NCBI GenBank assembly: GCA_013115135.1
Contig: JABANP010000114.1
Location: 1-64,000 of the forward strand
Origin: Perkinsus olseni
Taxonomy: Eukaryota; Perkinsozoa; Perkinsida; Perkinsidae
Length of the DNA stretch: 64,000 nucleotides
Direction of reading: 5' to 3'
The position numbers and the translations under genes are program-made. The notes beneath the pieces were generated by a model. That model searched no databases. It had not been told where the DNA came from and saw only the letters and a list, made by a program, of their open reading frames with translations. This document shows positions 20,494 through 32,600 of the stretch, piece after piece (within the stretch, counting starts at the first letter, position 1; each line of letters begins with the position of its first letter).

Positions 20494-21753
20494 ATGTTCA
20501 TCGCACCGACTGTGCTCTCGATTTTTTTGGTGGACGTCATAGCTCTCCAAAGGGAGACTATCGTGTCCATCAAGTCCGGCAATAATGACGTTGACGTACG
20601 TCGCTTGCCCCAGATGCTGATGGATGCTGGCCATATTCCGGACCAGAACATCGCCTCTGCTTTGAGGATCGCCAAGGTCCTCACTCTTGAATACGTTGGC
20701 TTCCAGGTGGTTCAGACCTCGACCCTCCCCATCGACAGCCGGGGTCTCTGCAGCTTCGTCACTGCGGCTAGCAGAAAGCTCTCGTTGCAATCGATGTGCA
20801 CCAAGGACGCCAATGGTGGGCTCTTCGGTGGCCGATCGACACCTGAAGAAAAAAGGACAAAGAAACGGTTACCATATTACGACAGCGAGCTCCACGTGAA
20901 CGACCCTGATGCCCCCCGCCAAGAATACCTGTTTTTCATGGAAATGGGTAAAGTCTGGCCACTTGCTCTCAAGCATGGTACCCGAGAGGTCAAAGTAGCC
21001 GTGATAGATTCCGGTATCGATTGGAAGGACCGCGACCTCGGCCCTCTGAGAAGAAGATTAAAGAAGAAGAGCGGCGGTTACATTGAAGGCGGGTGGAATG
21101 TTTACGATGATTCGTCGCATATGACGACTGGACATGACCACGGTGCCGCCGTCTGCAGAGTCCTGGCCGCCAAAATAAACAATTCGTTCGGCCTGGCTGG
21201 GATTGCCCCTAATGTCGCATTGGTTCCCCTGCAGTTCGTCAATGACAAGTACTATGCTCCCCTGTCTAAACTAATAGAAGCTATCAACATGGCGATCGAT
21301 TTGGAGGTAGATGTTGTCGTCATGCCGTTCGGGTATACATACAATTCTTTGGGCGGGACTGGGTGGCATATGTTGCGAGGAGCTCTCCATTCATTACAAA
21401 CTAAAAATATCTTGGTCGTGTCTGCGGCTGGAAATGGCAACAAACAGGCACACGACATTTTGCCTTGCGCCCATGGTGGTTCTAAAGGTATTTGCGTCGG
21501 CTATCTTCAGTCTTGGAATCCGAGACAATTGAACCATCATTCGAACTGGGGTGCCCAGGTTGATTTTGCCGCTTACGCAACTCATATCTGCGTCGGCCAA
21601 GACACAGACGGTAATTGTATACGTGAAAGTGGTTCGTCCTTTGCGGCTCCGATGGTCGCTGGTATTGCTGCCATTCTATTATCGATCGGGTGTCGAGCCG
21701 ACGATGGTGAAGAGAATGATGGAAGATTGCGCGGATCCCGTCACTTCTTATAA
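20494..21753 (+). CDS. Secreted subtilisin-like serine protease (S8) with C-terminal frameshift
   Basis: The 419-codon frame has a signal peptide (MFIAPTVLSIFLVDVIA), a propeptide-like region to about residue 130 and an S8 catalytic domain. Catalytic Asp172 lies in AVIDSGIDW, His216 in GHDHGAAV (family norm HGTHVAG, so two conserved residues are replaced), oxyanion Asn304 in SAAGNGN and Ser382 in GSSFAAPMVAG. The frame then leaves the family pattern after LLSIG. A run GGG at 21,688-21,690 appears to hold one base too many: the next frame continues with coding-like sequence to a stop at 21,824-21,826. All catalytic residues precede the break, so activity may survive, or the base may be an assembly error. 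Secreted subtilisins are known abundant proteases of Perkinsus. Confidence 0.93.
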   Translation: MFIAPTVLSIFLVDVIALQRETIVSIKSGNNDVDVRRLPQMLMDAGHIPDQNIASALRIAKVLTLEYVGFQVVQTSTLPIDSRGLCSFVTAASRKLSLQSMCTKDANGGLFGGRSTPEEKRTKKRLPYYDSELHVNDPDAPRQEYLFFMEMGKVWPLALKHGTREVKVAVIDSGIDWKDRDLGPLRRRLKKKSGGYIEGGWNVYDDSSHMTTGHDHGAAVCRVLAAKINNSFGLAGIAPNVALVPLQFVNDKYYAPLSKLIEAINMAIDLEVDVVVMPFGYTYNSLGGTGWHMLRGALHSLQTKNILVVSAAGNGNKQAHDILPCAHGGSKGICVGYLQSWNPRQLNHHSNWGAQVDFAAYATHICVGQDTDGNCIRESGSSFAAPMVAGIAAILLSIGCRADDGEENDGRLRGSRHFL

Positions 21754-21826
21754 TCGTCAGTCGATTCGCAGCGGTGCAATTAATGCACTGCGGACCGTTC
21801 AGCACGCCATCCGACGGCTGCATTAA

Positions 21827-22543
21827 AGATGATGTTCCTCGACTCCTCGCTGCTCTCAAGGCCGATCTACGAACTCCTCAACATATCATTCGCATGCCTC
21901 ACCCAAGCTCATATCATTCCACCAGCCCATTGAGGGCTACCTCTCTACTGCTCTGATCTCTAATCGGAACGCCCTAAAGGCGAATCAGCCATTCGGGCAA
22001 GCTTCTATCTCAAAATGGGTTCCATTCGCTGCAAAGCTGTCTTATGCTGCTATCAGATTCTGATTCTGATTACACTCTCTCAGGTAGAGTTGCGTTTCTA
22101 GTGGACAACAGTACAATTTGGACAACCTCGTAGCGCCTAAGCCTGGCCAGCTGATTGCATCTGGGACTTGCAAATAACTTTCATGCTGAATATCCAACTC
22201 CACTTCAACACTTTGTTAATAAAATAATTCGTAATGTTGCCGACTCCGAAAGGCCCGCTGAAAGCTCTCGGTATTTCCGTCTTATAGGGTTAAGATGAGT
22301 TGTCTCGGTTCGGTGACCACACTGCAATGGACAGTAATTTCCAATAATAGAAAGTGGCTCATTTGAGATCCTCGATGTAGCTAGAAAACTTCGTCGTGGA
22401 GGCAAGGCGGCGTCGGGTAATCCGACTCGATATTGACGTTATATTTAGGAGATGTTTCTCTGTGAAGCTTCCCGTGGCCTCGATGAGGAGGTTGCCTTCA
22501 ATTACCCTACCCGAGACTGATGCACGCAAGATATTCGAATTGA
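21827..22543. other. Intergenic region between convergent genes
   Basis: This holds the 3' flanks of the subtilisin gene (+) and the Gemin2-like gene (-). AT-richer than its neighbours. I see no gene or repeat here. Confidence 0.5.
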
Positions 22544-24039
22544 TCAGCATTGACCGAAGAAACCTCGTATGATGATAACTAATATCAGACTCTTGCATTG
22601 CACGTTATCAGTACGCTCCGACGTTGCGAGACGCACACACCGTCTTTTGAGCGCCTGAGACAACAGCATCGCATCGGCGGCAGATTCTGCCGTGACATAT
22701 ACCTGGAGGGAGCTCATAGTGCAGTCCAGCAGGGGCGTATCAAGCGCAGCCAGAAGGGAGAGTCCCCAGTCCAGCCAGGCCTCCGCTTTGCCGTCGGGCA
22801 CATGTCGCTGCGCCTGATACAAAGAGCGAAAGCTTGCAGAGCCGAGCTTGATGCCGCGAAACGTCTTCCAGCCAGCGACTAACAAGCTTACTAATATCTC
22901 GATCGCTTCAACGACAGTCGAGGGCGATAGTGAGCTGACGGCTTCCGTCGATGATTCCTGACGAGACAAAACTCTGCTTGCGAGCAACTAAGCGATATCG
23001 AATGGCGTTCAACCGCGGCGCCCAGCTGTTTTCTCAGGCGACATGCCGAGAAGAATTCTCGACAGGTCCCCCGTAGACGATGGCAGGCAACTCCTACACA
23101 TCAGCCTGCTGATTTCAAGAGCTGTGAGCTTCTTCGGAGAGCGCTCCGCGTGGTTTGTTCTTTCATACTCCTCTCCGCCAAACATTATCCCATGCACATC
23201 CCCAAAAATGAATATAGCCATTCAGTTTTGCACGACGAAGTGCTCGAAATCTTACTGAGTCTAAGGCGCTTTCGTCGAATTTTGCAGTCCCTATTATTTG
23301 TCCATCGTCGTTGTCCTCCCGCATCGCGGCCAAGCGGCCTCGCAGTGCCTCAAAACATCTGAAATCGACCACTCCTTTTGGGCGGAGCGACGCATAGAGA
23401 GATCGGCATATACTCACTCTAGAACTCCCTGCACCAGCTCGGCTGATTTCAACCTCTCGCCGACCACCTCGAGGGATCGGTCGTCCGGTAACTCCTCCAC
23501 AGCCACCTCGGGTGCAGCCGCGTCTAAAGAACAGTGCTTTTTAACACTACCCAGAGCATCCTTCTAGTCACTGTTTGGTCGATACCGGCTCTCGTAGAGA
23601 AAGAATTCTCACTGAGTTGACGCTGTCGACAGCCCTGGCCCGAGCCATCACACGTTGAGCCCGGTGCCCTACGGAAACTGGTACGAACGTTTTATAACTA
23701 ACATCAGCCCTTCAGGGAAATGTAGATAAATCGCTCCGCGCATATTTCCGGTTATCCCATTAGCGCCGTCTCACCGTCGGTTCCTTCTTCCTTCGCCACT
23801 GCCACCACCTTCGGACCGGACTTAGTCTGTTGCCTCACCAACCTAAGATACTCTTCCGGTGTCGTCGGTATCGCCGTGAACTCGTTCGTGCGGGTGTCCA
23901 ATGCACTCTTCCCGTCCTGTGCCGTCGAGTCTTCTACTGCCCTGAGAGGAACATAATCCTCGACGCAATTTTGCCCCTCCGGACGCTCACCCGAGGCACT
24001 TCCCTTCACTCGCCGTGTCACTGTCGGAGCCATAACCAC
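22544..24039 (-). CDS. GEMIN2: Gemin2/SIP1-like subunit of the snRNP assembly (SMN) complex
   Basis: Multi-exon gene. Exon 1 (24,039 to about 23,770) contains TPEEYLRLVRQQTKSGPKVV, matching the conserved N-terminal Gemin2 motif (E-Y-L-x2-V-R-x-E-x4-P-x-V). Exon 2 (about 23,565-23,420) is acidic and ends at a GTGAGT donor. Later exons include AEAWLDWGLSLLAALDTPLL, which matches the Gemin2 helix around WLYALLACLEKPLLP, and a C-terminal LVIIIRGFFGQC corresponding to ICLVSRYFDQ. In known systems Gemin2 holds five Sm proteins before they are loaded on snRNA. Fit is by motif memory, not alignment; several internal exon edges are uncertain. The next gene upstream on this strand ends 168 bp before this start. 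Confidence 0.62.
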
Positions 24040-24207
24040 TATAGTAGCGCTCGATTCGAGGAGAGGGCATATCAGACGGTGGTCACGAGCACACTATGGA
24101 GAAGCCGGGGGCCTGGAATCTTCCGAAGGCTGTCAAAACTTTCAACTCAACTCTCACTCCGATGGTGTATAGAAACTACCAGCGATCGAGCGTTCACACT
24201 GTCTCAA

Positions 24208-25675
24208 TCAGAAGTAACTGTTGCTTTCCACCCAGGTATGCTTATCACGAATGGAGTCGATTTCCTCGTCAGAAAACTCATCCGGGAGGGACTCCGCCGA
24301 GCCTGTCACCCTGGCCCAGACTCGGGAGCCCGTCGCGAACGCTGTCCGCGCAAAGTCGACCTGGACGTCAATAAATCGACCATCATCGCGTAGAGCAGAC
24401 TCACCATCTTCTGTTTGTCCTGTATTTCGGGATTGGTCTCGATGGTGTTGATCAGCCGAGGGCGGCGGTCGAAGTCGAAACGTCTCGAGGAGATCTCAAT
24501 CATATGTCGATTGAACTCATCAGCTGGCAGAACGAGAATTCATCCACTCTGATGAGTTCAGTAACCTGGGTATGAGACTCACCTTGCTTCTTCGGTGTCT
24601 CCTTAAGGTTGTCAACGACAGCTTGAGCGTAGTCGCGATACTCCTCATCGGTGAGCGAAGAGATCTGAAAGGGAATTAGCGTATCCAGCTGAGACCGGTG
24701 AAAATCGTGAGAAGAATCAGATTCTAAAGATCGTTCTCGACCCATAGCTAAAGTTGCGAATCCCATGAGTAGCTCTGATATTCATGGGGACAATCAGTGA
24801 CCACGATGAAAACCGGCTACAAAAGCACCCTCCTGAGCCCAAGCGGAAATTGCGACTCTAGCTGCCGGCAAGGCAGCAAACCACGGGATTCATCGACCCC
24901 ACGCCAGGACACCAGCTATGTTGACTACTTCCATTGAACTTACCATTTCAGGAATATCGCGAACGAACTCCTCGATGCGCTTCTGGACTTCCAGCACGCT
25001 AACCTCGGACTGGACCAAAAACAACATACTCACCTCGCGCTCGACGATGCGGAGAGAGGACTGGACGATGTAACTAAAGTAGACGATAAGGCAGATGGAC
25101 ACCAGGCCCTGGCGACCAAAGAAAGTTGTGAGAATGATGGGAGGACGGAGGAGTCGCTACCAAGAAATCACGAGACGTCAATCTCAGACGGAGACTAGTA
25201 AGGATTGTGACTTTTTATGAGAAGTCCAAATTAGTTTCCTCTGGAGCCGAGCGGGCTAGGAGAACACAACAGCGCACTTTGACCAATATGTGGTCAGCAC
25301 ATGCGATGCAATGGTTTGGGACTTTTCTCGTGGATCCATAGTCCCATAAGAAGTGCATTCTCGTGAGAAACCTCTCAACGCCTTGAGCTCAGAGTCACTC
25401 ACGAGAGTGCCACGATCTCTGCTGACCGTCACAAATGACGAATCACGGCTGTAACCGTCACGAACAGAACGATGTTGGAAATGAGATTTCAGCATACCGC
25501 AAGGTCACCTTGCCGAGGTCACCTCGGCGAGGGGTGTACTGCGACCTCGACAGCTTCCTGAGCCCACCCGCGACAAGATGGTATACATAGCGCCCTGTAG
25601 CCAGGGACAGCTCCAAAAATCTCTCAAAACCGCCGCGCAGAGCAGGAACCCTGCGAGAAGGGTAGTTGCACCCAT
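24208..25675 (-). CDS. Multi-exon membrane protein, unknown function
   Basis: The start Met at 25,675 opens a hydrophobic segment (MGATTLLAGFLLCAAVL). A later exon around 25,140-25,040 holds a second helix (GLVSICLIVYFSYIVQ) followed by RIVERE and a basic/acidic helix. The C-terminal exons are soluble and charged (SLTDEEYRDYAQAVVDN; RRFDFDRRPRLINTIETN) and end in SNSYF with the stop at 24,208-24,210. Introns carry clear GTGAGT or GTAAGT donors. One 24-nt GT-AG stretch could be either intron or in-frame coding. I do not recognise the family. Shape suggests a two-TM protein with a cytosolic tail. Confidence 0.55.
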
Positions 25676-26689
25676 ACGCCAGAAAGAGTCTTGCCCACGG
25701 TCTTGTGTGCGGTGAGCGCGGCCGCAATACTCAACGGAACTTGCTCTCGCGTGAAGACAACGGTATCCGTAACAAAAGTTCTGCCGCCATCGTCTCTTCT
25801 ATTTATAAACTTAAATCTAGCATAGATTTATCTCTTTCCCTCAACCTCGTATACATCCAGAACACGCGTCCCTTCATCGCGATAAAACGCCCATTGACAA
25901 TGCACTCACCATTCTGAACCCGACCCCTCCCCCGTGACGACTAGCGTCTTTTGGGTGGCTTCACGTTCACCCATTGTCGAGGCTCATGGTCCGTCTCGAT
26001 GCGGAAGAGGAGCAATGGCCAATCACGGAGGGTTCTTCTGCAGAACCTCATCGCCCGTGGCAACTGGTAGATGAAGATCCAACTTCCAGCCTCCGAGATC
26101 GAATAGTGAGAAAACCGTTGCAGATCCTCTCCCCGACTCGGGGACGCCGACGCAAACCCCTTACAAATTCCCACAAGGGCGCAGGCAATGCCTGCCAGGC
26201 ATGCAACCTTCACATTGGAAGGGAAAACCGGAGACGATTGGTGGCCGGTCATCAATAAGGGTCTAAATTGATCTTACAATTATTCGATAGTAGACGCCAA
26301 ATGAGCATGAGGGCAACCCACAGAGTGGGGCTGCGGCAAGTCGGCCAGTACTACGACTGCGGTACCACCACTCGTCACATGATATTTGAGAGTCGAGTAT
26401 CCACCCATCCATAACTGCTGCTACTCGGCATTTTACTGTTGTTACAGCTGACGCTCTACTGCCTCCAAGCAAGCAGAGCCAGCCGAGCCCATCACGGTCA
26501 AACGAAGCACTCAGAGCACTAGAGGCTCACTGTAGAAGGATGAGATGCTCACCGACACACAAAATAGATAAATTTGCTCCCCGACAAGCTGCGGAGAAGA
26601 GGCAGTCATGTGCCATGATTCACACCAAAACTGTGTTGGCCAGCATTAAACGACCTGGAGTCACGCGAAGTGTTTATGCGTCGACTCAC
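25676..26689 (-). other. Region with a possible small membrane-protein gene (25,941-26,255)
   Basis: An open frame of 104 codons on the minus strand starts with MTGHQSSPVF, has one hydrophobic stretch (VACLAGIACALVGIC) and a basic C-terminus (NVKPPKRR). A GTAAGG...CTACCAG pair inside could be an intron. I cannot name it. The rest should hold the 3' end of the insulysin gene, but I could not find exons for that enzyme's last part. Confidence 0.35.
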
Positions 26690-29600
26690 CCCAGTTGTTG
26701 CTTGGTCCTCAACGAATCGAAGAACTTCTGACTGAGTATTTGGGATAAAACATTGCCCCGACAACTCAAAAGTATCTGAGAATAACAGGCCGAACTATAA
26801 CTGCTTTGATACGCCACAGATGTCATCTCCATCCCTCAGTGTGAAGTCGTCGTCACCGTCACATCTCGCTACCGAAAAATTTCAAATTAAAAAAACGTAA
26901 AATATTGAGTTCTATGCGCTCATTCCCCAATTCCTCGATCCGTTCTGCAATACTTCCGAATCAGATGAGCCCGAGCACGGAGTTCTGTTCCCGTAAGACT
27001 CCTACGGTAAGAGTACTAAAAGTTCAATCATATCTCGCCAGTTGCGGGCCGCTATTTCTGGTAAATCCAGCGCTCGTTTGAGACCTACGTCATCGGCATC
27101 TTCCTGAGGGCTTGCCGAACCCGGGGATTTCTGCCATCCCAAGTGAAGGCTCATCACAACAGCGCCATTCCGCTCATCCTTGTTTGCACCTGAGGTTGGA
27201 AAGGTGGTACGACAGGAGGGAGATATGAACTGCACTCCAAGCCTGGTCTACTCCGATGTCGACCACCTATTCCAATAGTTCACAAGCCTAGCAGCACGGT
27301 GACAGTCCCCACTCGGTGTCACCCACCTAACGACGGCCGGCCATCAGTGTGCAGTAAATTGTTATCTCAATATAGTCCGTTTTTTGAGGGCAGGTGCTTA
27401 CTCGTCAGTGACGAGTAAGCACCTGCTGACGAGTCGTCACAATCGAGCTCCGAAATGCTGATCATGGGACGGCTAGCCCTACCTGGACGAGTGATGATGA
27501 ATTCCTTATGACCATCGACAACAGTTCCATCCTCCACTTGGCTCAGGTCAGCGATCGCTCTGGAACAGAAACAAGTATTCACCAGCAAACTCTCCTATCC
27601 GTGTAACCTCGCGCGCCCAGAAAGTCATACCGTAATCTATACCCACCTCCGCGTAATAGGCTGCTTCCCATCTCCAGCGACAGTGAACATGTCCGTGGCT
27701 TCCTTCACAATCGCGCGCGCCTCGTCCTCTCGAGTATTGCCCTGAAATCAAGCGCGAGCCGTAGCACCTCCGAAATCTGACCAGCGAGGATCACAAGTAA
27801 TGGATCATCACAGCTGCCAGATTTCAACACATTCTATCATCGCCTCAGTCCGGCTTAATCGTGCGTGAATATATCCGATCGGAGCAGTGAATATCCCATT
27901 TATTCAAAACCACATCAGTTGCCTTCTCACCTCGATAAGTCCTTCAATGACGACACCCTCCGACAGCATCTGTTTGATTACACCATTCACGTCAGCGGTG
28001 GTGAACTCCGATGCAATATCGAGAGAAGTGGTAAGACGGTGGTAAGGACGCTGAGGGGACACAAATAATTTGCCAATGCCCATTACCGCCAAATTCAATC
28101 GATTGGAGGGTTCACGCAGGCACACCCATCTGATCAGTCCAACGGTCACACTCCACACTGCTACGCTCATGCCCGACGATGAACCCTTCCGATCGAAGAA
28201 GATGCGGCTATCATGCGTGTTTGGAAGGCAGTGTTTCCCTCCATTCGTAAACAGAACGTCAATCATGTGTCCACCATCCTCTAGCTTTGACGCATCGTAT
28301 ACGACGAGATATATGAACGATACCCAAACGATGGGGTTATGAGTTGATTCGCGAACCTACCGCAGTGAGTGCTCTGATCAACTCTAATGCGTGCTGATAG
28401 GGAGGTCGCTGGTTTATGGTATTACGGAATCCTTGCAGGAGGCGATCTTTCACCTAAGGACCAAAGCAGTCAACCAACCGCTACCCATTCACCGAGTATT
28501 CCCACTCAAGCAGTGATGGCTACATGTTTGGCAGTTCTTTCTCAATGGGCGTCTACCTCGTCTTACCCGTCCAAAGACAGCCTCGTCGATTGGCTTGTCA
28601 TCTCTGAGCCGATGACAGACTCTGTTCAGCAGCAACTCCAACTTATCATCATATCCCGAAACCGATATGCGGAGACCCTCAGGATCGCCAACCAATCGAT
28701 ATCTGAGCACGTTGCGAAAAATCGATCACGTGATCGATTGGGATACGCTACTGAATTACACTAGTCCAGCACACTCCGCATCATAGGACATCTCATTGAG
28801 CTCCTCCGTGCGACACAAAGCAGCCGCTGCGACCTGCAGTGCTCGACGTTGAGAATCCAACGCAAAAGGAGCGAAAAGTGCCTAAAATTTGGTACTAAAT
28901 TTCAAAACACACGTGCGCACTTTTAAGCCTTACAAGAGAGACGTTGGTCTTGGGAATATGGAAGCGGCCATCCTGCTTGAAGAAAACCCTCACGTTAGAG
29001 CCACAACCCGCAAGGACGTCCGGTGCCGGCCAGAACTCTTTGGGGTACTCCTCTGAAAAGGGATGGTAGTTTTCGGACTGACGCACACTCTGATAGGCAG
29101 AAGGAAAAGTCTATTTTCTGCCAAATTGCTCAGCGGCTGAGTGTTCATCGCTCAGATGATCACAACAAGTTTTCGTGAGAAGGGGCGAACGAACCGCATA
29201 GTAAATTCTGGGAATTTGGACAGGTTCAAATCACCACGAGATGGTGGCCAGAGATGGCCCCTGGTAGATGAGGGTTCAGGGCCAACCCTATGGAAAGGTC
29301 GAATCAGAAGCAACTACAGTCAATCGTACCCGGCCTATCCAGTCCGGCCACCGACCCAGGCAACGCCTCACTTTCAAGCTTAACATCAAGTCTCTCAGCA
29401 ATGAAGGGATTCCTCCTCGGTAGAGCCATACCATCCTCTGTAGCCCGCTGGACGGCAGCTGTGAGGTCTGCAATCAATGAGCATCTTACAATAGTGAAAT
29501 ACGAAGCATCGGGAACGACTGATCCTCAACCTCGTATTCCCGCAGGGAACCCGGCGGGCAAACGGAAAATGACATCGCGAAAATGAAAAAAAACGCAGAG

Positions 29601-32600
29601 CTTAGTCGCCCCGAAGTCCGATTGCGACAACGATCATATTGTAACCAGCCTACCACTTTCCGTAGAGGTCCAGCTCTGGAATATATCCTTCTTAACCTCA
29701 TCGGAAGCAGTGCCATACGTCGTGCCGTACCTGAAGAGCAATTCTGAACTCTACACCTTTTTACAAGAGCGGGGCAATTTTCATAACGATCTTCGACCAT
29801 GAAAATTCACATTTTCGAATCGAAGCCTGTCTGAAAGATTACAGCAGCTTACATATCAAGGCGCTAACCTCGCCCAACTTGAAAACATTGTCGGTCAGCG
29901 ACAAGCAAAAATAGAACCGCCCGATTGCGCTCAGAAGAACGAATCCACCGATCGAGTCCGTCGAGGTTGCAGAAGACGGATGAACTCAACTGGCGAGCTA
30001 CCGGAGCCTCGAATTCCGTGCAGCTACTCAGGAAACGCACCGGATACTCACCACTTCTCATGCTGGTCGCAGAAGTCCTCAAATTCACGACCAACGATAC
30101 GAAGGAACATGCTGAAAAGAGAAAACATGTGACCAACGTGATTGGAGAGGGCGCCAATGGACGACGATTTACACGCAGTTTTCTCATAGCCACTTCCCTC
30201 AGGCTCCCGCATCACGACACACAAATTCACTCCCGGTCACAAATACACTCGACCGAAGAGTCTAAGACAGTTCATTCCGCGAGTTTTCTTCTCTCGGATG
30301 GATTTTCGGACATCTTGAGATATCCAATCCTTGTAAACACAAGCCGAAGTTTCACCCTCGAGTCTCTCTATGGGTGTGCGAGCCTCACTATTGAAGCTCT
30401 ACCCGCCGGAAGCGCAGGTTCAATCCCGAGGCCCTTCATTTACTTTTTCGAATTTATCATATCCAAGTGTTCCTGAACTTCCTTCTTATCCCAGTGTTCG
30501 TCTAATAGCCCTCCACTGAAGACCTGAAATGCCACGACCGCTGCGCCACAAAATTACCTTCACATCCTCGGTAACCGAGTAAAGTGTCTCAACTGAAGAT
30601 CTCATTTGGAGCCTTTCGAATCTTACCATTTCAATCGGGTAGGGCTGGTGCATCGATATAGCGCTGTGCTGTACCGCCGTAGTCGGGTCCAGCAATGACT
30701 GGAACCTGAAGAGGATATGACCGACCCGACCGAGAAGAGTCGAAGAAGGCGACCGGGTTCATGACGGTCGTCTACTCGGATCGAAGCAAAACAGAAATGA
30801 GACACTCGAGCGACTCACACACTTAGACTTAGCAGAGAACGACGGTCAGGCAAGCCACCCGAAAGATTTGCACTCCTGAAGATAATTTCCCCCAGCCTAC
30901 CTGAATTGCATCTCCTCGACCATCCTCATCTCCTTCCACAAAGGTGGATAACCTTCCGGCCCCTCAGATGCCGCTTGTAACCGACACACTGCCGCATACC
31001 TGACCACCATCCAACCATCACTTCAAATCTACACACAAATAACGTCGCCGATATCTCCATAGCTTTCCCTCTCGTCGTTTGCACCGGTGCCTTACCAGGC
31101 ATCAGGGAACACCATTCAAATCAATCGACACATCGTTCGTCCCGAGGCCCCTTCAAAGCGCGCTCGAGCATCAACTTTCAATTTGCCCCGTGTGTTCATC
31201 ACTTAAACTACGCATTCCTCGCCCAGTGACGGTCGTAAAAACTAATTCGGCACTGCAGGCGAGCATCGAATCACGCCAAAGTGCCCAATGCGACCTCTCA
31301 AGGGACGGGCGAGACTACTATAGAACGGATCCTCCCTCGCCGGAGGACTCACCGTGCAACGTTGTCGCTGATTTTTCTAATGACGTCCATCGGCATGGCC
31401 GCACTCTGGAAGGCCGAATTAGGAATCGCGATACTGATCCTGAAGAGATGGACAGTTACGATGAATCAAAATTCGCTCCGCCGGGTTACTTGAAAACGGA
31501 TAGCCCTGCGGTATCATAGACTGCGCCGGCAGATAAACCCGTCGCGAGCCCTTGCGCTTTCAATGCGGACAACAATGAACCTTCACCTTCATGACCGAAG
31601 ATGTGAGAAAGATACCTGGGCAGAGGAATTCAAGAATGAGCGGTATGGGAATCCTGCACGCATGCGCAAATCCCTTCGCTCACCTCGCCGGCTTGGTCTC
31701 CCACAGTGGAGATTGCGTCGGCATGAAAAAGGCGAAATCAACTTGGCGAATCTCCTTGATAGGAACCACAAAAGAAACTAGGCCTGAGCGGGATGGAGGG
31801 TATCTCAGCTTTACTCATGCAAGATGCAAAATAGGTTGGGGACGAGCCCTTTCTCACCTCTCGCAGATGAAGCAACGTGATCCACATGCGTTACTCCGTT
31901 CGGCAAAGTCCTCTCAATCTCCTTCAAGAAAGAAGCATCGCCAAACTGCGCGTCGACGGGGATGTGCACGTCCTTGTTCACCACGGGCGAAAATTTCTGA
32001 AATGTCGGACGTGCGCCACATGGTCTGATTCCAAGCATTCTGGATACCTCCAGAACAGATTTCTGCAACTCATCGAGAGACTCAGTACCGATGACGGCCA
32101 ATTTCATGATGTTAGATGAGTACCTGAGATTGCAGGTGGTCACGTCGACAAGACAGGACAATTAACAGTAGCGCTGGACGTGCGGCTTTCGTGTACCCCT
32201 TTCCACTACCGGAAAGAGTCGCAGTGCACTACAGGAGTGTGCTACTACAGTGGCATCCTTGCCCAAGTACGAACAGCTCAGGCTAGAGCTCTGCCAGAAG
32301 CTTAGTAGTTTAGCTTCATGAACGGCTATCCGTCCATAACAAATAGAGAATTTTCCTCCGAAACCTATAGCGATCGATCACATATGTCAACACAAGACTG
32401 GGAGAGCCGCAGTCGCTCCTCGCTGCCCCCGACAATTCAACGGTGATATCGACGACACTGGTATTCAAGGGTCAATTTCGTCCCGCGAGGCATCGAGTCT
32501 CGCCAAGTCAGTAACATGCCAACCCAACGGCATTGCAGCTCATAACATAGAGCAACTGGCTCCAGACTGTCTGGATCAGACAAGGTGTCTGACATACCCG

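Noticed and set aside
28387..28764. 125-codon plus-strand frame
   Set aside because: It is the shadow of insulysin exons on the minus strand, which match the M16 family.
29925..30476. 183-codon plus-strand frame
   Set aside because: It overlaps minus-strand insulysin exons and introns and has no family features.
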